A DNA stretch of 64,000 nt. It comes from Symbiodinium natans (Eukaryota > Sar > Dinophyceae > Suessiales > Symbiodiniaceae). Every line of letters starts with the position of its first letter. Position 1 is the first letter of the stretch. Positions 15,001 through 29,000 of this stretch are shown here, one piece after another. Where the stretch lies: positions 265,001 through 329,000 of the forward strand of contig CAJNDS010002231.1 in the NCBI GenBank assembly GCA_905221605.1, given 5' to 3'. A program made the position numbers and the translations under genes. Under the pieces are notes generated by a model. That model was not told the origin of the DNA and searched no databases. It was given only the letters and a program-made list of their open reading frames with translations.

Positions 15001-16950
15001 GGATCGTGTCGTGGTCTGTGCAGACTTCGTGTTTCCCGGACCACAGAGGTTTCGTGAAGGTTCAGGGTTGAGGGTTTAGGGTTTAGGGTTGTTCTACTAC
15101 ATTCGTTTCTCCTTACAGATGCCCAACAAAAATGCGTAGAACAGCCTGAACCCCTAACCCCCATTTGACAAAAGCAAGGAATTACAAGTCCCCTATGATC
15201 TACTAACTCCTTAAGACCCTCCCCAAAAAAACACAAACAAAACTTCCTTACAAGGGCAGTGTAGGGATTGTTATCTCTCATTTTGTTTTTGCTGAGCACA
15301 ACCCGAAGCCCTAAACCCTAGCCCTAAACCCTAAACCCGGAATCTCAGAAGGTGTTGCAAAGCAAGTGAGGACCCTAAACCCTAAACCCTAAACCCTAAA
15401 CCCTAAACCCTAAACCGCCTAAACCGCCTAAGTCCAAAATAAGAAAGGCCTCGATGTCCTCGTCATCATCGTCGACCTGCTCCTGCTGGATGCGCTTGAA
15501 GGCCTCCGTCTCCTTGTGACAGGGTTTAGGGTTTAGGGTTTAGGGGCGCCAGGGGTGCGTCAGTGGATGCAGTGATCCCACCCAAGCCTTTTTAACAAAG
15601 GTATCTCAGTCTCACACTCCCCCCCCGCAAACCCTACGCCGACCAAATGGGCGGGGTAGGGTTCTGGGTTAGGATGTAGGGTTGAGGATTCGGATTTAGG
15701 GTTGGGGTTTAGACTGGCAAACTGCATCGGCTAGACAATTGAGCACGCCTGACCCTGCCCTCCGCGTCCCAAAAATCTGCATCATGCCTTGTAAGTCCAG
15801 GCCTGAACAGCAACACTCTCCCCTTGGGATGTTCCCCCATAAACTAACAGTCCTTAATAGGGATTCTAGTAGGGGGGGGGGTACTATAATCCCTCTTAGG
15901 GACTGTTAGTATAAGGGGGAACATCCCAACTCTCCCCTCTACGGTTAGGGTTTAGGGTTTAGGGTTTAGGGTTTGGGGTTTGGGGTTTGGGGTTTGGGGT
16001 TTAGGGTTTTGGGTTTACGGTCATCCGTGCAAGCCAGGACACCATCACCTCTGCTGGGGCACCAGTCTCTACCACGCAGCCATCTTCCTCGAAACTTCTT
16101 GATGCTTCTTGGCTTGACTCCCCAATTTGCTTAAGAACCCCCAAAGAATGAAGAATACTCTTCCACATCAGGGCAATATAGGTATTTGTAGTCTTGTGCT
16201 TTTTTGGGCGGGTTCTTAAGCAAACAGTCGTATACTAGGGGCTTTTGGGCACCCGTGGCTCGATGGATCTTGTAAAACCTAAACCCTAAACCCTGAACCC
16301 TGAACCCTAAACCCTAAACCCTAAACCCTAAACCCTAAACCCTAAACCCTAAACCCTAAACCCTAGACTGGGGGCTGCGCGCTTGGGTTGCTAAGTCGTG
16401 GGGCCTCCTGATGTGGGGTAACTTCACCCAGTATAGTACTGTATCGATAGACAAGAAGCCTGGGATTATCCCTAAGCCCTAAACCCTGGCCCAAGACCTT
16501 AAACCCTAAAACTCTAAAGCCTTAAAACCCAAAAACCCTAAAACCCCAAAACCAAAACCCTAAACCCCTCAAACCCTCAAGCCCTGAACGCGACCCAGCT
16601 GCGAAGAGGATGAGGCGGTCGAAGTGCTGCAGGCGCGCACGGTCCGGCCTTGCGATGTTGGAGCTCAGGGCTTCGGTTCCGAAGTCCTCGGGACCCTCTA
16701 AGGATAGTTGCATGCTCCCGTAGTATGGGCCCTTAAAAAGGTACCCCTTATATACCCCTTATGTACCCCTCATATACCTTAGACGAATTAAGGGCCCATA
16801 CATCAGAACGCTTTAACCGAGGTAAGGGGCACACCCGTAAAGACCCAAGTGCCCGGAGCCCTATAAGCCCCCAAGCCCCAAGCGGTAACACCTGCAGTGC
16901 ATCTCAACCCCCCCGCCCCTCTCCATCTCTCTATCTATCTCCCTGTCTCA

Positions 16951-17013
<63 letters not shown>

Positions 17014-20000
17014 CGTCTCTTCTCTCTCTCTCTCTCTTCTTTAAGATGACATCGGGTGAGCTGCTCCATGAAGTACGATCTACGGGTTAGGGTTTAAGGG
17101 ACTTTGGACACCTGCATAGCTCAGCGAAGCGCGCGTTAACTCGGCTACCACTACATCGTCAGAAATGGAGCGGGTTTTAGGGCTTAAGGTTTAGGGTTGC
17201 ATCACTGACTCCACGTCAGGGTTTTTGGCTTACATCTTGTCAAGCTCCTGCGGCCTCGATACGTGCGCCCACACATACCGCACCCATGCACTATACCCTA
17301 AACTAACCCTAGGGTTCTGCAGACCCAAACACAGAAGCACAAAAAAAACCCAAAAACCTAAACCCTAAAACAAAGCCCAAGGAAACCCAAAACCCTTACC
17401 CTTAAACCAAGCCCGAAACAGCCCAAACCCAGAACCCTGAACCCACAGGGTTGAGGAATCTCCCCTGAAACCTCCAAGCTGCAACTTCGAGGCCGCAAAG
17501 CCCCCAGCCTTCAACCCGACACTGAAACCCTAAACTTTTAGGGTTTAGGGTTTAGGGTTTAGGGTTTAGGGTTTAGGGTGAACCCTCAACACCCAACGTC
17601 TGAACCCTCAACTGCGGACTTCATCAACGGCCAAAGGGCTGCGTCACCACGAGGCGGGTCCTTGAAGGTCAGGGCTTAGAAGGCTTAATTTAAGTTTCTG
17701 CCGTTGCCCTAAACCCTAAACCCTAAACCCCAAACCCTAAGAGTTTCGGGTCCTTAAACCTCTCGCTCTCTCCCAGGCATTCGAATCGTCAAGCCTGGAT
17801 GGGCTATGACCCTTAAACCAAAACCCCAAAACCCGCCCGACACGAGGAGCTTACCCCTGCAACGACAACATAAGTCAAAGCTCGCAACCAACCTCCATTA
17901 AGCCAGCAGCTCACTACTATACTTCACCGTTGTTGGAATCCCTTGACAGTTTATGTGGTACCTAAAAACAGCAGCGTAACCAATACAAAAAGGGCCCAAA
18001 TCTGAAACTGCACGAGCTGTGAATGTCCCGAAGGCTCGCCTTCCCCCCCCCCCCCCCCCCCCCCCCCCAATTTTTTGGAGCCCAGAACCCTACCCCCCAC
18101 CTGGTATTTAGGGTTTAGGGTTTAGGGTTTAGGGTTTAGGGTTTAGGGTTGGTAGGTCTTTGGGGATGGCATGTATCATGCAGCAACCTGTAGAGAAACC
18201 CAGTCGAAGATGGCCCGGCTGCAGCAAAAAGAAACACCCTAAACCCTAAACCCTAAACCCTAAACCCTAAACCCTAAACCCTAAACCCTAAACCCTAAAC
18301 CCTAAACCCTAAACCGCTTGCCCTGAACCCTTTCCCCCTAAACCTCAAACCCTGAACCCGAGCCCTCTGAAAAAAAAAGATAGTGGCAAAGAAGCCTAAA
18401 CCCTACCCTACACCCACCCAAAACCCAAAAACCCTAAACCCTAAACCCTGAACCCTGAACCCTAAACCCTGAACCCTAAACCCTAAACCCTAAACCCTTT
18501 TGCATCCGGGCTTGGGGAGTCGGCCGGGAATGGTCAGGAAATCGCAGTGAGAAGCAGGGATCCCTCAAGCTATTCATGAGAAATCAAGCAAAACCCTAAA
18601 CCCTAAACCCTAAACCCTAAACCCTAACCCTAAACTCTAAACCCTAAACCCTAAAGCTGGTCTCAAGCAAGCTGCCGGCCGCGCATGACAGACCCCAACA
18701 GCAGCCTCAGGGATGTCTGACAACAGGTTTCCTAAACCCTAAACCCTAAACCCTAAACCCTAAACCCTGGACAGGGAATAAGCTCATGTGGACCTGTGGC
18801 AGCAGCTTCCAGGGCACACGACTACTGAAAGGGTTTAGGGTTTAGGGTTTGGGGTCCCTAAACCCTAAACCCTAAACCCTAAACTGCAGCCAAGTCAACT
18901 CAGTGAAGATGTGTTGACCTCAGTGCGTTTTGCATCGAGAGGATGTGCGACGCGGCGGAAACCCGACAGGACCTACGAAACCGTCACTTCTCTAAAATAT
19001 GGTTCCTTTTGGGGGTTATTGTTCTCAGGCGGCCCCTGTTACTTGGGGTCGTTACCCAAGAGGGACTCTTATTTAGAGAACTCACCAAATAGGTTACCAG
19101 CGCCCATAAGAGCCCAACCGTTTGTTGAAATATGAGCACTGCTCAAGAACAGTGAGGCGTCTAAATACTTCAGCTGGATGAGTCAGATCACCAAGGGGTC
19201 CATGTACTTAAAAAGGTGCTGTGTCGGAACCCCTTAAGGCCCAAGTATAAACTACATAGGTACATGGACCCTTTGGGGTCACACACGGGCTGACAGACTA
19301 GCACAAAGCCACCATGGCTCCAATCCGAGAATTCGCCATTTAGCGCGGTGTTGAAACATTTTCAATAAAGAAATATTGACAAAGTGACCAAATACTGAAA
19401 TCACCTGAAAAATTGGAAAACAAGTGATTTCACCATTTAATCACATGTTCAATGTTTTTGATTGAAAATGATGAAAACATCAATTGCAAAGCAGGTATTG
19501 TGTTTTTTGGGTTTTTATGATCATTATACTGAATTGCTTCGAATGAACATTAAGTAGTTTCGCCTATTGTTCATTGAACTTGAAGTGCTGCTAATGAAGT
19601 CGAATTATTTTGAAATGAAGTTGCGGGGATGTGCGTTGGGGGGGGGGGGGGGGGAGGGGTGGGTGAAGCGGGGGTGGGGGTGGTGACCCCCCCCCACCCC
19701 CTCCCACCCCCCTCTCCCCCCCCTACCCACCCCCCCCACCCCCCCCACCCCCCCCCCAAAAAAAAAGAAAAACCGCACTTCACGGAGAACTATCTCCAAT
19801 CCTTCTCCCGTAGTTCCAAGACTCCGCATGCACGGAAAGTTCCTTAAAATGGTGGAATCTCGCATTCTAATTTAACTAGACCCAACAGCAAGCAGGAAAT
19901 AAAGCCCCTTTAGGTTTAAAGGGGCTTATAAGGGAAGCTATAGACCCTAAAACAGGGAATAAGGCCCTACGTACTCTGGGTCCTAGCCCGAAACCCTAAA

Positions 20001-23000
20001 CCCTAGTATACGAACCCTAAATACCGTGGTGGAATCCCCATTCCAATTTTAGGTTCCCTGGAGTCTTGGGCTACAGTCCTACGTCATCATTCCGTAGTCT
20101 CCGTTGGCACAGGGCAGGAGCCTCAAAACGCAGAAGTTGAGGGCTTCAGTCCCTTTTTGCATCATACCCTAATTCTCATTAGGGTTTAGGGTTTTTAGGG
20201 TTCATAAGGGCTTAAGGTTTTAGGGTTTTTAAGGTTTCTGAGGTTTTTAGGGTTTTAGGGCTTTGGGGTTTTTAGGGTTTTTAGGGCTTCAGGTTGTAGG
20301 GTTTAGGGTTTCGAGGGTTCCGTGCTTAGAGGGCATGGCCTGTCGGACCATCCACCGAGGCGAAAGGATCGTCAATGAGCACAATCTTCGCATCCTCCGG
20401 CGTGGGGCCCCAGAGGGAGGAGCGGGGTTGTAGGGCGTTTTTGGGTTCAGGGTTTAGGGTTTTTTTATAAAGCGCATCCGAAACTGCTCCACGACAGGTG
20501 CTCCCCACGCCAAATGACTCGTTTGCAAAGTTAGCAAGTCTTTCTCCCAGGAAGCTGCTGCTCACAGCAAGATCGGCTCCCTACTCCGACAGACTGCCTG
20601 CCACAACTCCCTAAGGGGCCACAACTCCAAATAATCAGGAACCCTAAGCCCTAAGCCCTAAGCCCTAAGCCCTAAGCCCTAAACCCTAAACCCTAAACCC
20701 TAAACCTCGGCGCCAACACCGATGAACCGCCTTAAATAGTGGGCTCTTGGGCCCCTGAGGACTGGTTTTTCCAGAGACTGCTTTCTGTAGTTTCGCTGGC
20801 CTGAACGAGGCCCTCTTTTCCTGTTCCTGTTTGCTTGGCTGCACTCAGCAGGGCAGCTATAAATTTAATGCTTGGCTGCCTTGTTAAGAAGCCTAATAAA
20901 CCCAAAAAGGCTAAGAATCCAAAGTTACAGTAACGCACCACAGAGTTTGGGAATAGCTGCACAGTTTACGACTCGAGATCCTGCACACCTGTTCACCTCT
21001 TCCCTGCGGTTCTGTGACTTGCCACATGCTGACGGCACCTTATGACTCCATTTGTCAACCCTCGCGGGGTGCAAGGACTTGCAGGGCGCATACCCTAAAC
21101 CCCAAACCCCAAACCCTAAATTCACAGTGCAGGGGTGAGGGTCACAGCGCCACGCCTCCATGTAGGCAGCACGTGCCAAAGCCACTCGTGCACGCTGTCC
21201 TGCTTGTTGCATTGTGGGAAGCTGAGTGGCATAGGCGTGGAGGGCTTAGAATCTTTGCTGGGAACCTCCTGCTGTGTAGGTGTAACCTCGTAACCTCGTG
21301 TGTGTGTGTGTGTGTCATCTCTTTGATTCTGGACTGCTGTTTAGGCGCGGAAATCAACTTAACATAATATGAATATAGCACATCATAAAGATCGAAATTT
21401 ATAATGGCAAGTTTGATATAGCTTCTTAACAACCCTAATCTGTAAGTCCTACTGAAGCCTTCATGCCGGCAGGTTTGCCTCTCTGTAATTATCTTGCTAG
21501 CCCAGTAACCATATTACGATAAGGCACTCTTTTTGGGGTTTGATATTTTATAAGGGAACCTTGAACCAAAAAAGGGAAAAGGGTACCCTAAACCCTAAAC
21601 CCTAAACCCTAAACCCTAAACCCTAAACCCAAAACCCTAAACCCTAAACCCTAAACCCGCTGGGCTACCAAGCTTGAAAGGTTGCGGAAAGTCCACATGG
21701 CTCCACGAACGGACGCCTAAACTGCCTTTGGCTTGACTCAGGCTTGGGCGGCGGGCACCTGAACTAAACCACTGAACCCTAAACCCCAAACCCCAAACCC
21801 TAAACCCCAATCCCTAAACACAAACCCTAAGCCCGAAAACCCTGAACCCCCAAACAAAGCCCCCACGACCCGGCTCACCTCCCGAAAGTCGGATGCCGAA
21901 GGAGCCGATCGTGACCTTCAATCTCTGGCTCTCTTACCGGGCTGACTTTTGAGGAGCTCAAACCCTGAACCCCCAAAAAACCTAAACCCTAAACCCTAAA
22001 TCCTCAACCCTATGTGGTATAGCAGTCCTTCTAGCTCAGTACCACTCATTTCATGACTAGACAGTCAATCTTAGAGTAGAGACCACTGAATACTCTACGC
22101 TGGGGGAATTTGGCCTTGCTTTAGCGTCTTTCTGGGCAACCGTACATGCATCCAACAATGTAGGTCTAAACCCTAAACCCGGAACTCCAAATCATCACGC
22201 AGAGAGCCCAATACGTATCCTTTGATTACGGAATATTGCAGAACATGCCACAAGGATCCTACTATGAAGTAAAAATACAATCCCCAGCGAGGGCATTGAG
22301 CTCTTTGGGTGCTGAGTTCTTCGAAAGTCAGGGCCCAAAACTCTAAACCCAAATCCTACTTGTTGTTGCAGGCTATTACTATTACAATAAGACCCCTTTC
22401 AGGGGTCTTCGGTTTCCTACACACAAAAGTCTGGTTTTGGGAGTTCGTAAGGTAAACCTTTCACCCAGAGACTGGCTTTTTGCTGCCAGGATCGGTTGCG
22501 GGGAGTGAAGCTTCAAGGCTTTCAGGGTTTGGGGTGTCTTCAGGGTCTAGGGTTTTCAGGGTTCAGGGATTCTAGGGTTTTCGGGGTTTACGTAGGGTGT
22601 TCAAAGTTCAGGGTTGAGGGTTCGCGCTTTTCGGGGTTTAGGGTCTAGGGATCCGAGGTGAGTGATGGGTTGGGCTTATGCCCAAAGCGTCTGCAGCAAG
22701 GTTTAGGGCGATTCTTGTTTCCGGACTTGGGAAACACGAAGCCCAAAACCCTTAAAAAATAGATACTTAGGGTTTTGGGTTTTGGGTGCCACAAGGCCTT
22801 TTGGTCCCCCGCCTGATCACCGCCCGGCAAGATTTGGAGGTCGGAAGACAAGCCAGCAGCATGGATGCACTTGTAATAGCCTTGAGCGACCAACGTCTCT
22901 CTCTCTCTCTCTCTCTTTCTCTCTTTTCTCTCTATTTTGCTTTTGTATCTCTCCTCTTTGTTCTTTTTTTTGGGGGGGGGATTGGGGTTGTGTATGTGCG

Positions 23001-26000
23001 TATGTGTGCGTGTGTGCGATCGTTGCCGGGTGGGGAGGGTTGTTGAGGGTTGAGGTTTCGGGCCTAGGGCTTAGTGCTCTGTCTTCCGATGGGTCTCACG
23101 GTCTCACCCTAAACCCTAAACCCTAAACCCTAAACCCTAAACCCTAAACCCTCATGCAAGGGTGGGCGGCAAAGGCTTAAGAAAACAGGTCTCGAGGGCC
23201 ACGCTGCGACTCTAAGAGTGTACCTACAAGGAGGAGCCCCCCCCCCCAGGTTAGGAAGAAGGATAACAAAATTGAGCCCTCGAAACCCCTAAACCCCTAA
23301 ACCCCTGAACCCCTAAACTAAACCCCTAAACCCCTAAACCCCTAAACCCCTAAACCCCTAAACCCCTAAACCCCTAAACCCCTAAACCCCTAAACCCCTA
23401 AACCCCTAAACCCCTGGGTTTCGGGTTTGTTGAGATTTCTGGGATTTCTACCAATCTGGGGGAAGTCCCATATTTGGGGACCCCTCTACAGCCCTTTGCA
23501 TACCCTTTCGGAACCCAAGGGCCCATGCCTCAGAACCTTTTGAAGCCCTAAACCCTAAACCCTAAACCCTAAACCCTAAACCCTAAACCCTAAACCCTAA
23601 ACCCTAAACCCTAAACCCTAAACCCTAGCCCTAAACCCTAAACCCTAGACCCTATAAGAAGGTAAAGGGGGGCATATTCCGGGACCATGGTAACTTCCTT
23701 TTGAACCAAGGTGTATTGCCTGTCACGCGGGGTATTTATATTCTCCGGCAAGTTGGCCATCTTCAGCCGCTTCGCCGTGGTTTAGGGTTTAGGGTTTGGG
23801 GTTTAGGTTTGGGGTTTAGGGTTTAGGGCTCTTCAACCCATAGCGTTGTCCCTAAGGATGGGTCCTTGGTGTTGAGATCCTAAACACCAAACCCTAAACC
23901 CTCAACCCCATATACTTTGACAGCGGATATACCTGCATCGAGTATACGACCCGAACTGAGACGTTCATTCGGCTTCCCAACCTAAACCGAGGACTTTCAC
24001 GCGGGGCTCAAAGTTATGGGGCCTGTCGCACGATCGGCACCTTCCTCAGAGTCACTAAATGGCGTAGCTAAACGCTAAACCCTATACACACCCTTTTTGA
24101 AACTGGACTGCGGACAACTGCCAGGCAAAGATACTACCCCCCTAAACCCTTATAAACCCTGAACCCTAAGCCCTAAGCCCTAAACCTTCTACGGACCTCT
24201 TTGAAGGGCTCAGTGCTTGCCACCCGAAGATCCGGAGCATGAATTTTACTGCGGGGAGGCTTGGGGCACTGGGGCACTACACCCTTTTTCCTCGTGAAGG
24301 CAGGGTTTAGGGTTTAGGGCTAGGGTTTGTGGTGTAGCGTTTAGGGATAGGGTTTGGGGTTTAGGGTTATAGGATTGACAGGGTTTACAGAGTTTAGAGT
24401 CTAGGGGTTTAGGCTTCGGGCTTCGGGGGTGAAGGGAAGGCTTGCCATACCCGAACTGTAGCCCCAAAATGCTGGGCTTCGAGGGTTTTGGGATGTTTCA
24501 GGTACACTTTTTGCATGGTTGGCATCCCGCAACACCCTCTACACGCCGCCCAAAGCCCTAAACCCTAAACCCTAAACCCTAAACCCTAAACCCTGCTGGG
24601 GCAGCGGCGGTCGTGGTGGAGCTGCTGATTCATGACGATGTTCTCGCGGAGAGTGCCCTCAAAGATCCAAGGCACCTTGGCTGTTGGCCTTGATTATCTG
24701 CAGGTTTAGGGTTTTGTGTTTAGGGTTTCGGGTAACTTCTTCTGAATCAGCAGCTCAGGAAGCTGCGAAGTCACCCAGGGGGGGCATAGAACCCAGTTTG
24801 AAGAATCTGTTATGTCCTCAGAAAGTTAACATGCAGCCTCTGTTGCCAGGTGCTTAAAAGTGTTTCCTGGAGCTTAAGTCAGATAACCTCTGAGACTCTC
24901 TAAATCATTCCCGATCCAGTTCTTGAAGAAAAAACCCGAAGCGGCTACTATCTCATCCATGTTTCCATAGGGAAGATCTTCGCTACTCATGTGCAAACTC
25001 CCATTGATAGCATAATGACATCCTTTACGGAAAGCTGGCTTAGAAAGGAGGGCTTGAGAGGGAGCAGGCCACTCCCAATGTGCAAGCACACAATGCTGGC
25101 ATGACGCAGTGGGAAAGGAGTCATCTAAACCCTAAACCTTAACCCTAAACCCTAAACCCTCAACCCTAAACCCTAAACCCTAAACCCTAAACCCCCAAAT
25201 GGGTGCTAAAGAAACTCCAACTGCAGGTGAGTCAGTGCGTTCCTGCTCAAATATTCTGGACAAAAAGATGTTGCAAGAAGGCTTGCGGTTTTGCACGTAA
25301 CATGCTTTAGGGTCTAAACGCCTAAGCTGCATAGTTTGGGGCCGAGGTTTACGGCCGAGGGCTTCTATGGGTTAAACCTGCAAACTTAAGTCTATTGAAA
25401 GGCTTTAAGGGTTTGGGGATCTCCTTTCAAAAGCGGCCACAGGGCTTGAGAGCAGTAGGCGATCTGGCCAGTGGCGGTGTCGGGAGCTTCGACAAAGCCG
25501 ACAGGGGAAGTCCTCCGAAAGATCTCCCCAAGGTTCATATCTAAGCCCCAACCCTAAACCCTAAACCCTAAACCCTTAACCCTAAACCCTAAGCCCTAAG
25601 CCCTAAACCCAAACGCCTAACCCTAAGCCCCAACGCAGCCATAAGGCACCCTGAGAGTTGAAACTTGCGCCAAGCCTCATGCCCCAAACCACAGGAAGCC
25701 CGAGGTGCCGGAGGGTTTAGAAGGTTTAGGGTTTAGGGTTTAGAAGGTAGAAGGTTTAGGGTTTAGGGTTTAGAAGGTTAAGGGGGTTTAGAAGGTTTGG
25801 AAGGTTTTAGGGTACCTTTCCGCAGCCCCTGAAAACTTGCCAGTTCTCAGTTCTCAGTAGGGAACTGGCTACCCCGTGCAGTCCCTCAAAAGGAAGACTG
25901 GGTACCTACTTCCTTCAACCCTGGGAACAGAAAAGGGTATCTTTGATGTACAGGGGCTAATAAGGGAACCTAAACTCTAAAAAAGAGGGAATAAGTCGGA

Positions 26001-29000
26001 ATGAGGGCCCAACCCTGAACTCCAAACTGGAAAAGCCGAGGACCCTGGTTTAGGGTTTAGGGCCTGTTTAGGGTTTGGGCTTTAGCGATTTTTGTTGTTC
26101 AAGGGAAAAACTCAAACACTGCGCTCCCGCCGAGCGGGTGGAGCTCTCCAATGAGAGTCTGCAAGAAGGTGCCTTGCCATCCGCAGGTTCTGGGTTTTTT
26201 TTTGTTTAGGGTTTGGGGTTTAGGGTTGAGGGTTTGGGGTTTAGGGCTAAGTGTTCTGCACTTTCAGCTTCTTTCTTGTTGAGGGGTGGGGAGGGGAGGA
26301 GGGGGGGACTCTTTGGGGTTATCGTAAGGGTCTTCTGATTTTTTGCTTAACCTGAAAACTGAAACTCTCTTTTGTGCCTTTCCTTTGCACGTTCGCCAGA
26401 CTCATGCTGCAATGTCAGGCCTAAACCCTAAACCCTAAACCCTAAACCCTAAACCCTAAACCCTAAACGCTAAACGCTAAATCCTACACCCTAAAAACTA
26501 CAAGGAAGGCACCGGCAGCGCGTCAGGCCCAGCTATGCCAGGAATGCTGCCGAGATGCTCTTGCCCGAGCCGACTCGTCCGATGATCCCAACGAGCTCCT
26601 GCAGTTGGCAAAAAGGGCTAAAACCCTGAACCCTAAACCCTAAACCCTAACCCTCCCAAAAGTTCTGTTTGGTTCTGGAAGCTCATGCACAAAACCGGAG
26701 CCCCAAAGCCACATACTGGTTCCTGAGACATTTAGTTTAGACTTCGGGCTTAGGCAAAATGAGTTCTTTTTTGGATTTATTTTCTTGCCAGCTGTCTGGC
26801 TTATGCTACTCTGCAGGAAATGGCTTAGGCTTGGTTTTGGGGTTTGGGGTTCGTTTTGGGAGCGCCTCAAACTGAATACCAGAGCCCCCCAGCATATCTT
26901 CAAGTGCCCTAAACCAGAAATCTGAACCCTGGTCGCGAAATTTACGAATTGCTACAGTGCTACAGCCGTTCGCCCGTGCTCGAAGTTCCAGCATCCGTCA
27001 AATGTCCACAAGACTTGTTTAGGGTTTAGGGTTTAGGGTTTAGGGGTATCGGATTGGAGCCTAAGCCCCAAATCCTAAAAAACAAAACTCAGCACTCGAA
27101 TGGCCAGGTCGCCCCCTGCGGAACGGCAAGGTCCAGGTCTTTCAAGACCGGCTTCCTCGGCTCGGTTATGAGGCTTAGCTTGGGATGATTCCCCCCTATG
27201 CTAGCTGGCTTTACAGGAGTTTAGGGTTTAGGATATAGGGTTTAGGGTTGGGATGGTTCTCCCTTATACTAACAGTCCTTAATCGGGATTACAGTAGCCC
27301 CTGTTCTAATCCCGATTAAGGACTTTTAGTAGAATTGGGAACATCCCGAGGCTTCATCCAGGGTCTCCAGGGCCTAAGTGACTCCTCTTTTTGGTGCGCA
27401 AGCTAGTAATTTGGGAGGTTTAGGGGTTTAGGGGTTTGGGGTTTAAGGTGTAAGGTTTAGGTTTTAGAGTGTAGTGTCTTCAGAATTCTAGGCTGCATCT
27501 TTAGTGGTGGCCTGGAGTTTGGGGTTCAGACATCCTGAAATCCACCCGTCCATCAGGGTGAAGGGTGAACTAACGGGGGCCCTCATCGAGCTCGGAAGCA
27601 TCACACCCCTAAAGAAGCTGACGCAAAGACCTTCACCACACTAAACCCAAAACCTTAACCCCTCATGGTTTAGGGCCTTGGGGTCCCCCGTGTCACTCCA
27701 TGGTAGCGACCACAGAGCTGAACACCAACGCTTTGCCCTTAAAGCAGCCTGCACTTTGAAACCTTGACCCCTACCAACGCTGGAAACACGATCTTTAGGA
27801 ATGCCCTTGAAGTTTAGGGCTTCGGGGTCCTAGACAACGCAACGCAAGTACCACAACTCAAAATCCATCAGAACCCCCTCTTCAACCCCCCCCCCCCCCC
27901 CCCCCCCCCCCCACCCCACGCAAAGAATTGCAGACGCAGCCGCGTCCCAGCATAGGTGAAGCTTCCCATCACCCGGATGGCTGGTCCGTTCCTCGGTCGA
28001 CTGAACGAGTTGCCAAGCATTCGACCTTTGGTTTGACCTTGGTAGCCCAACATACTATAGTGCTTACAATAAGGGTACCCTTTTTAAGGACCCTAAACCC
28101 TAAACCCTAAACCCCTAACCCTAAACCCTGCACCCTAAACCCCCTTGCAGCCCAAAACTTTTTGAACACCTAAACCCTCAACCCCTATCTTCAGAACCCC
28201 AAACCTACTGTCTTGTAGGTTGCTACTGCAAGATCCCTTCTAGGATCCTTAGGCAACCTACACACAAGTAGGTACTGGGTTCTGAAGGTACCCCAAACCC
28301 TAAACCCTAAACGCCAAACCCTAAACCCTAAACCCTATAAACCCTCAACCGCATGTGTAAAGAGCAGGCAAGGCACGGGGTCTCCACCGCGGGCTGTCGA
28401 ACCACACCCTCCCAAAGCATGCGGCGGTTTTTGCCGGGGTCTAGTTCGGAGTTTTGGGGTCTGTCTAGGGTTTATAGGGTTTAGGGTTTAGGGTTCAGGG
28501 TTTAGGGCTTAGGGTTTATAGAAGTTCTTGCATCCCTAACTCCCTACGATGAAGTTCTAGTTCAAGCTGGGGGCGCCCCCCAAGTTAGCCAGCCATGTTC
28601 CAAGGCGGACGGCACTTGAGAACATGTCCAGGAAGCAAAAGGTCAAAGTCTCGACTCCAAAGCAAAAAGCCAAAACTGAGGCGTTTCTGTTTCCAAGAGC
28701 CGAATACACCTCAATTGAGGAATCCTACTTTGAAATTTGGATGCATGCTTAAATTAAACTAACTTGTGCTTTAGACCCCTTGAGAATTAACTATGAAAAC
28801 GTTCCCTTTGCAAGGAAAGAACGGAAAATAACATTTATCCCGAAACGCAACCCAGTTTAAACCTAAACCCTAAACCCTAAACCCTAAACCCTAAACCCTA
28901 AACCCTAATGGGCTCTTTGGGCTCGACTCTGCTGCATCTGGCGCCAAAGTGGCCTCAGGCCGATCCGGTTGGGCCAAGAAACGCCTGAAGACAGGGTTTA

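Noticed and set aside
18660-18830. Extra NBD1 exons (SRVPWKLLPQ, LLGSVMRGRQLA)
   Set aside because: Exons 31 and 32 join in phase and in family register without them.
19571-19865. Gly- and Pro-rich frames as a structural protein
   Set aside because: Artefact of adjoining poly-G and poly-C runs; several frames are open on both strands.
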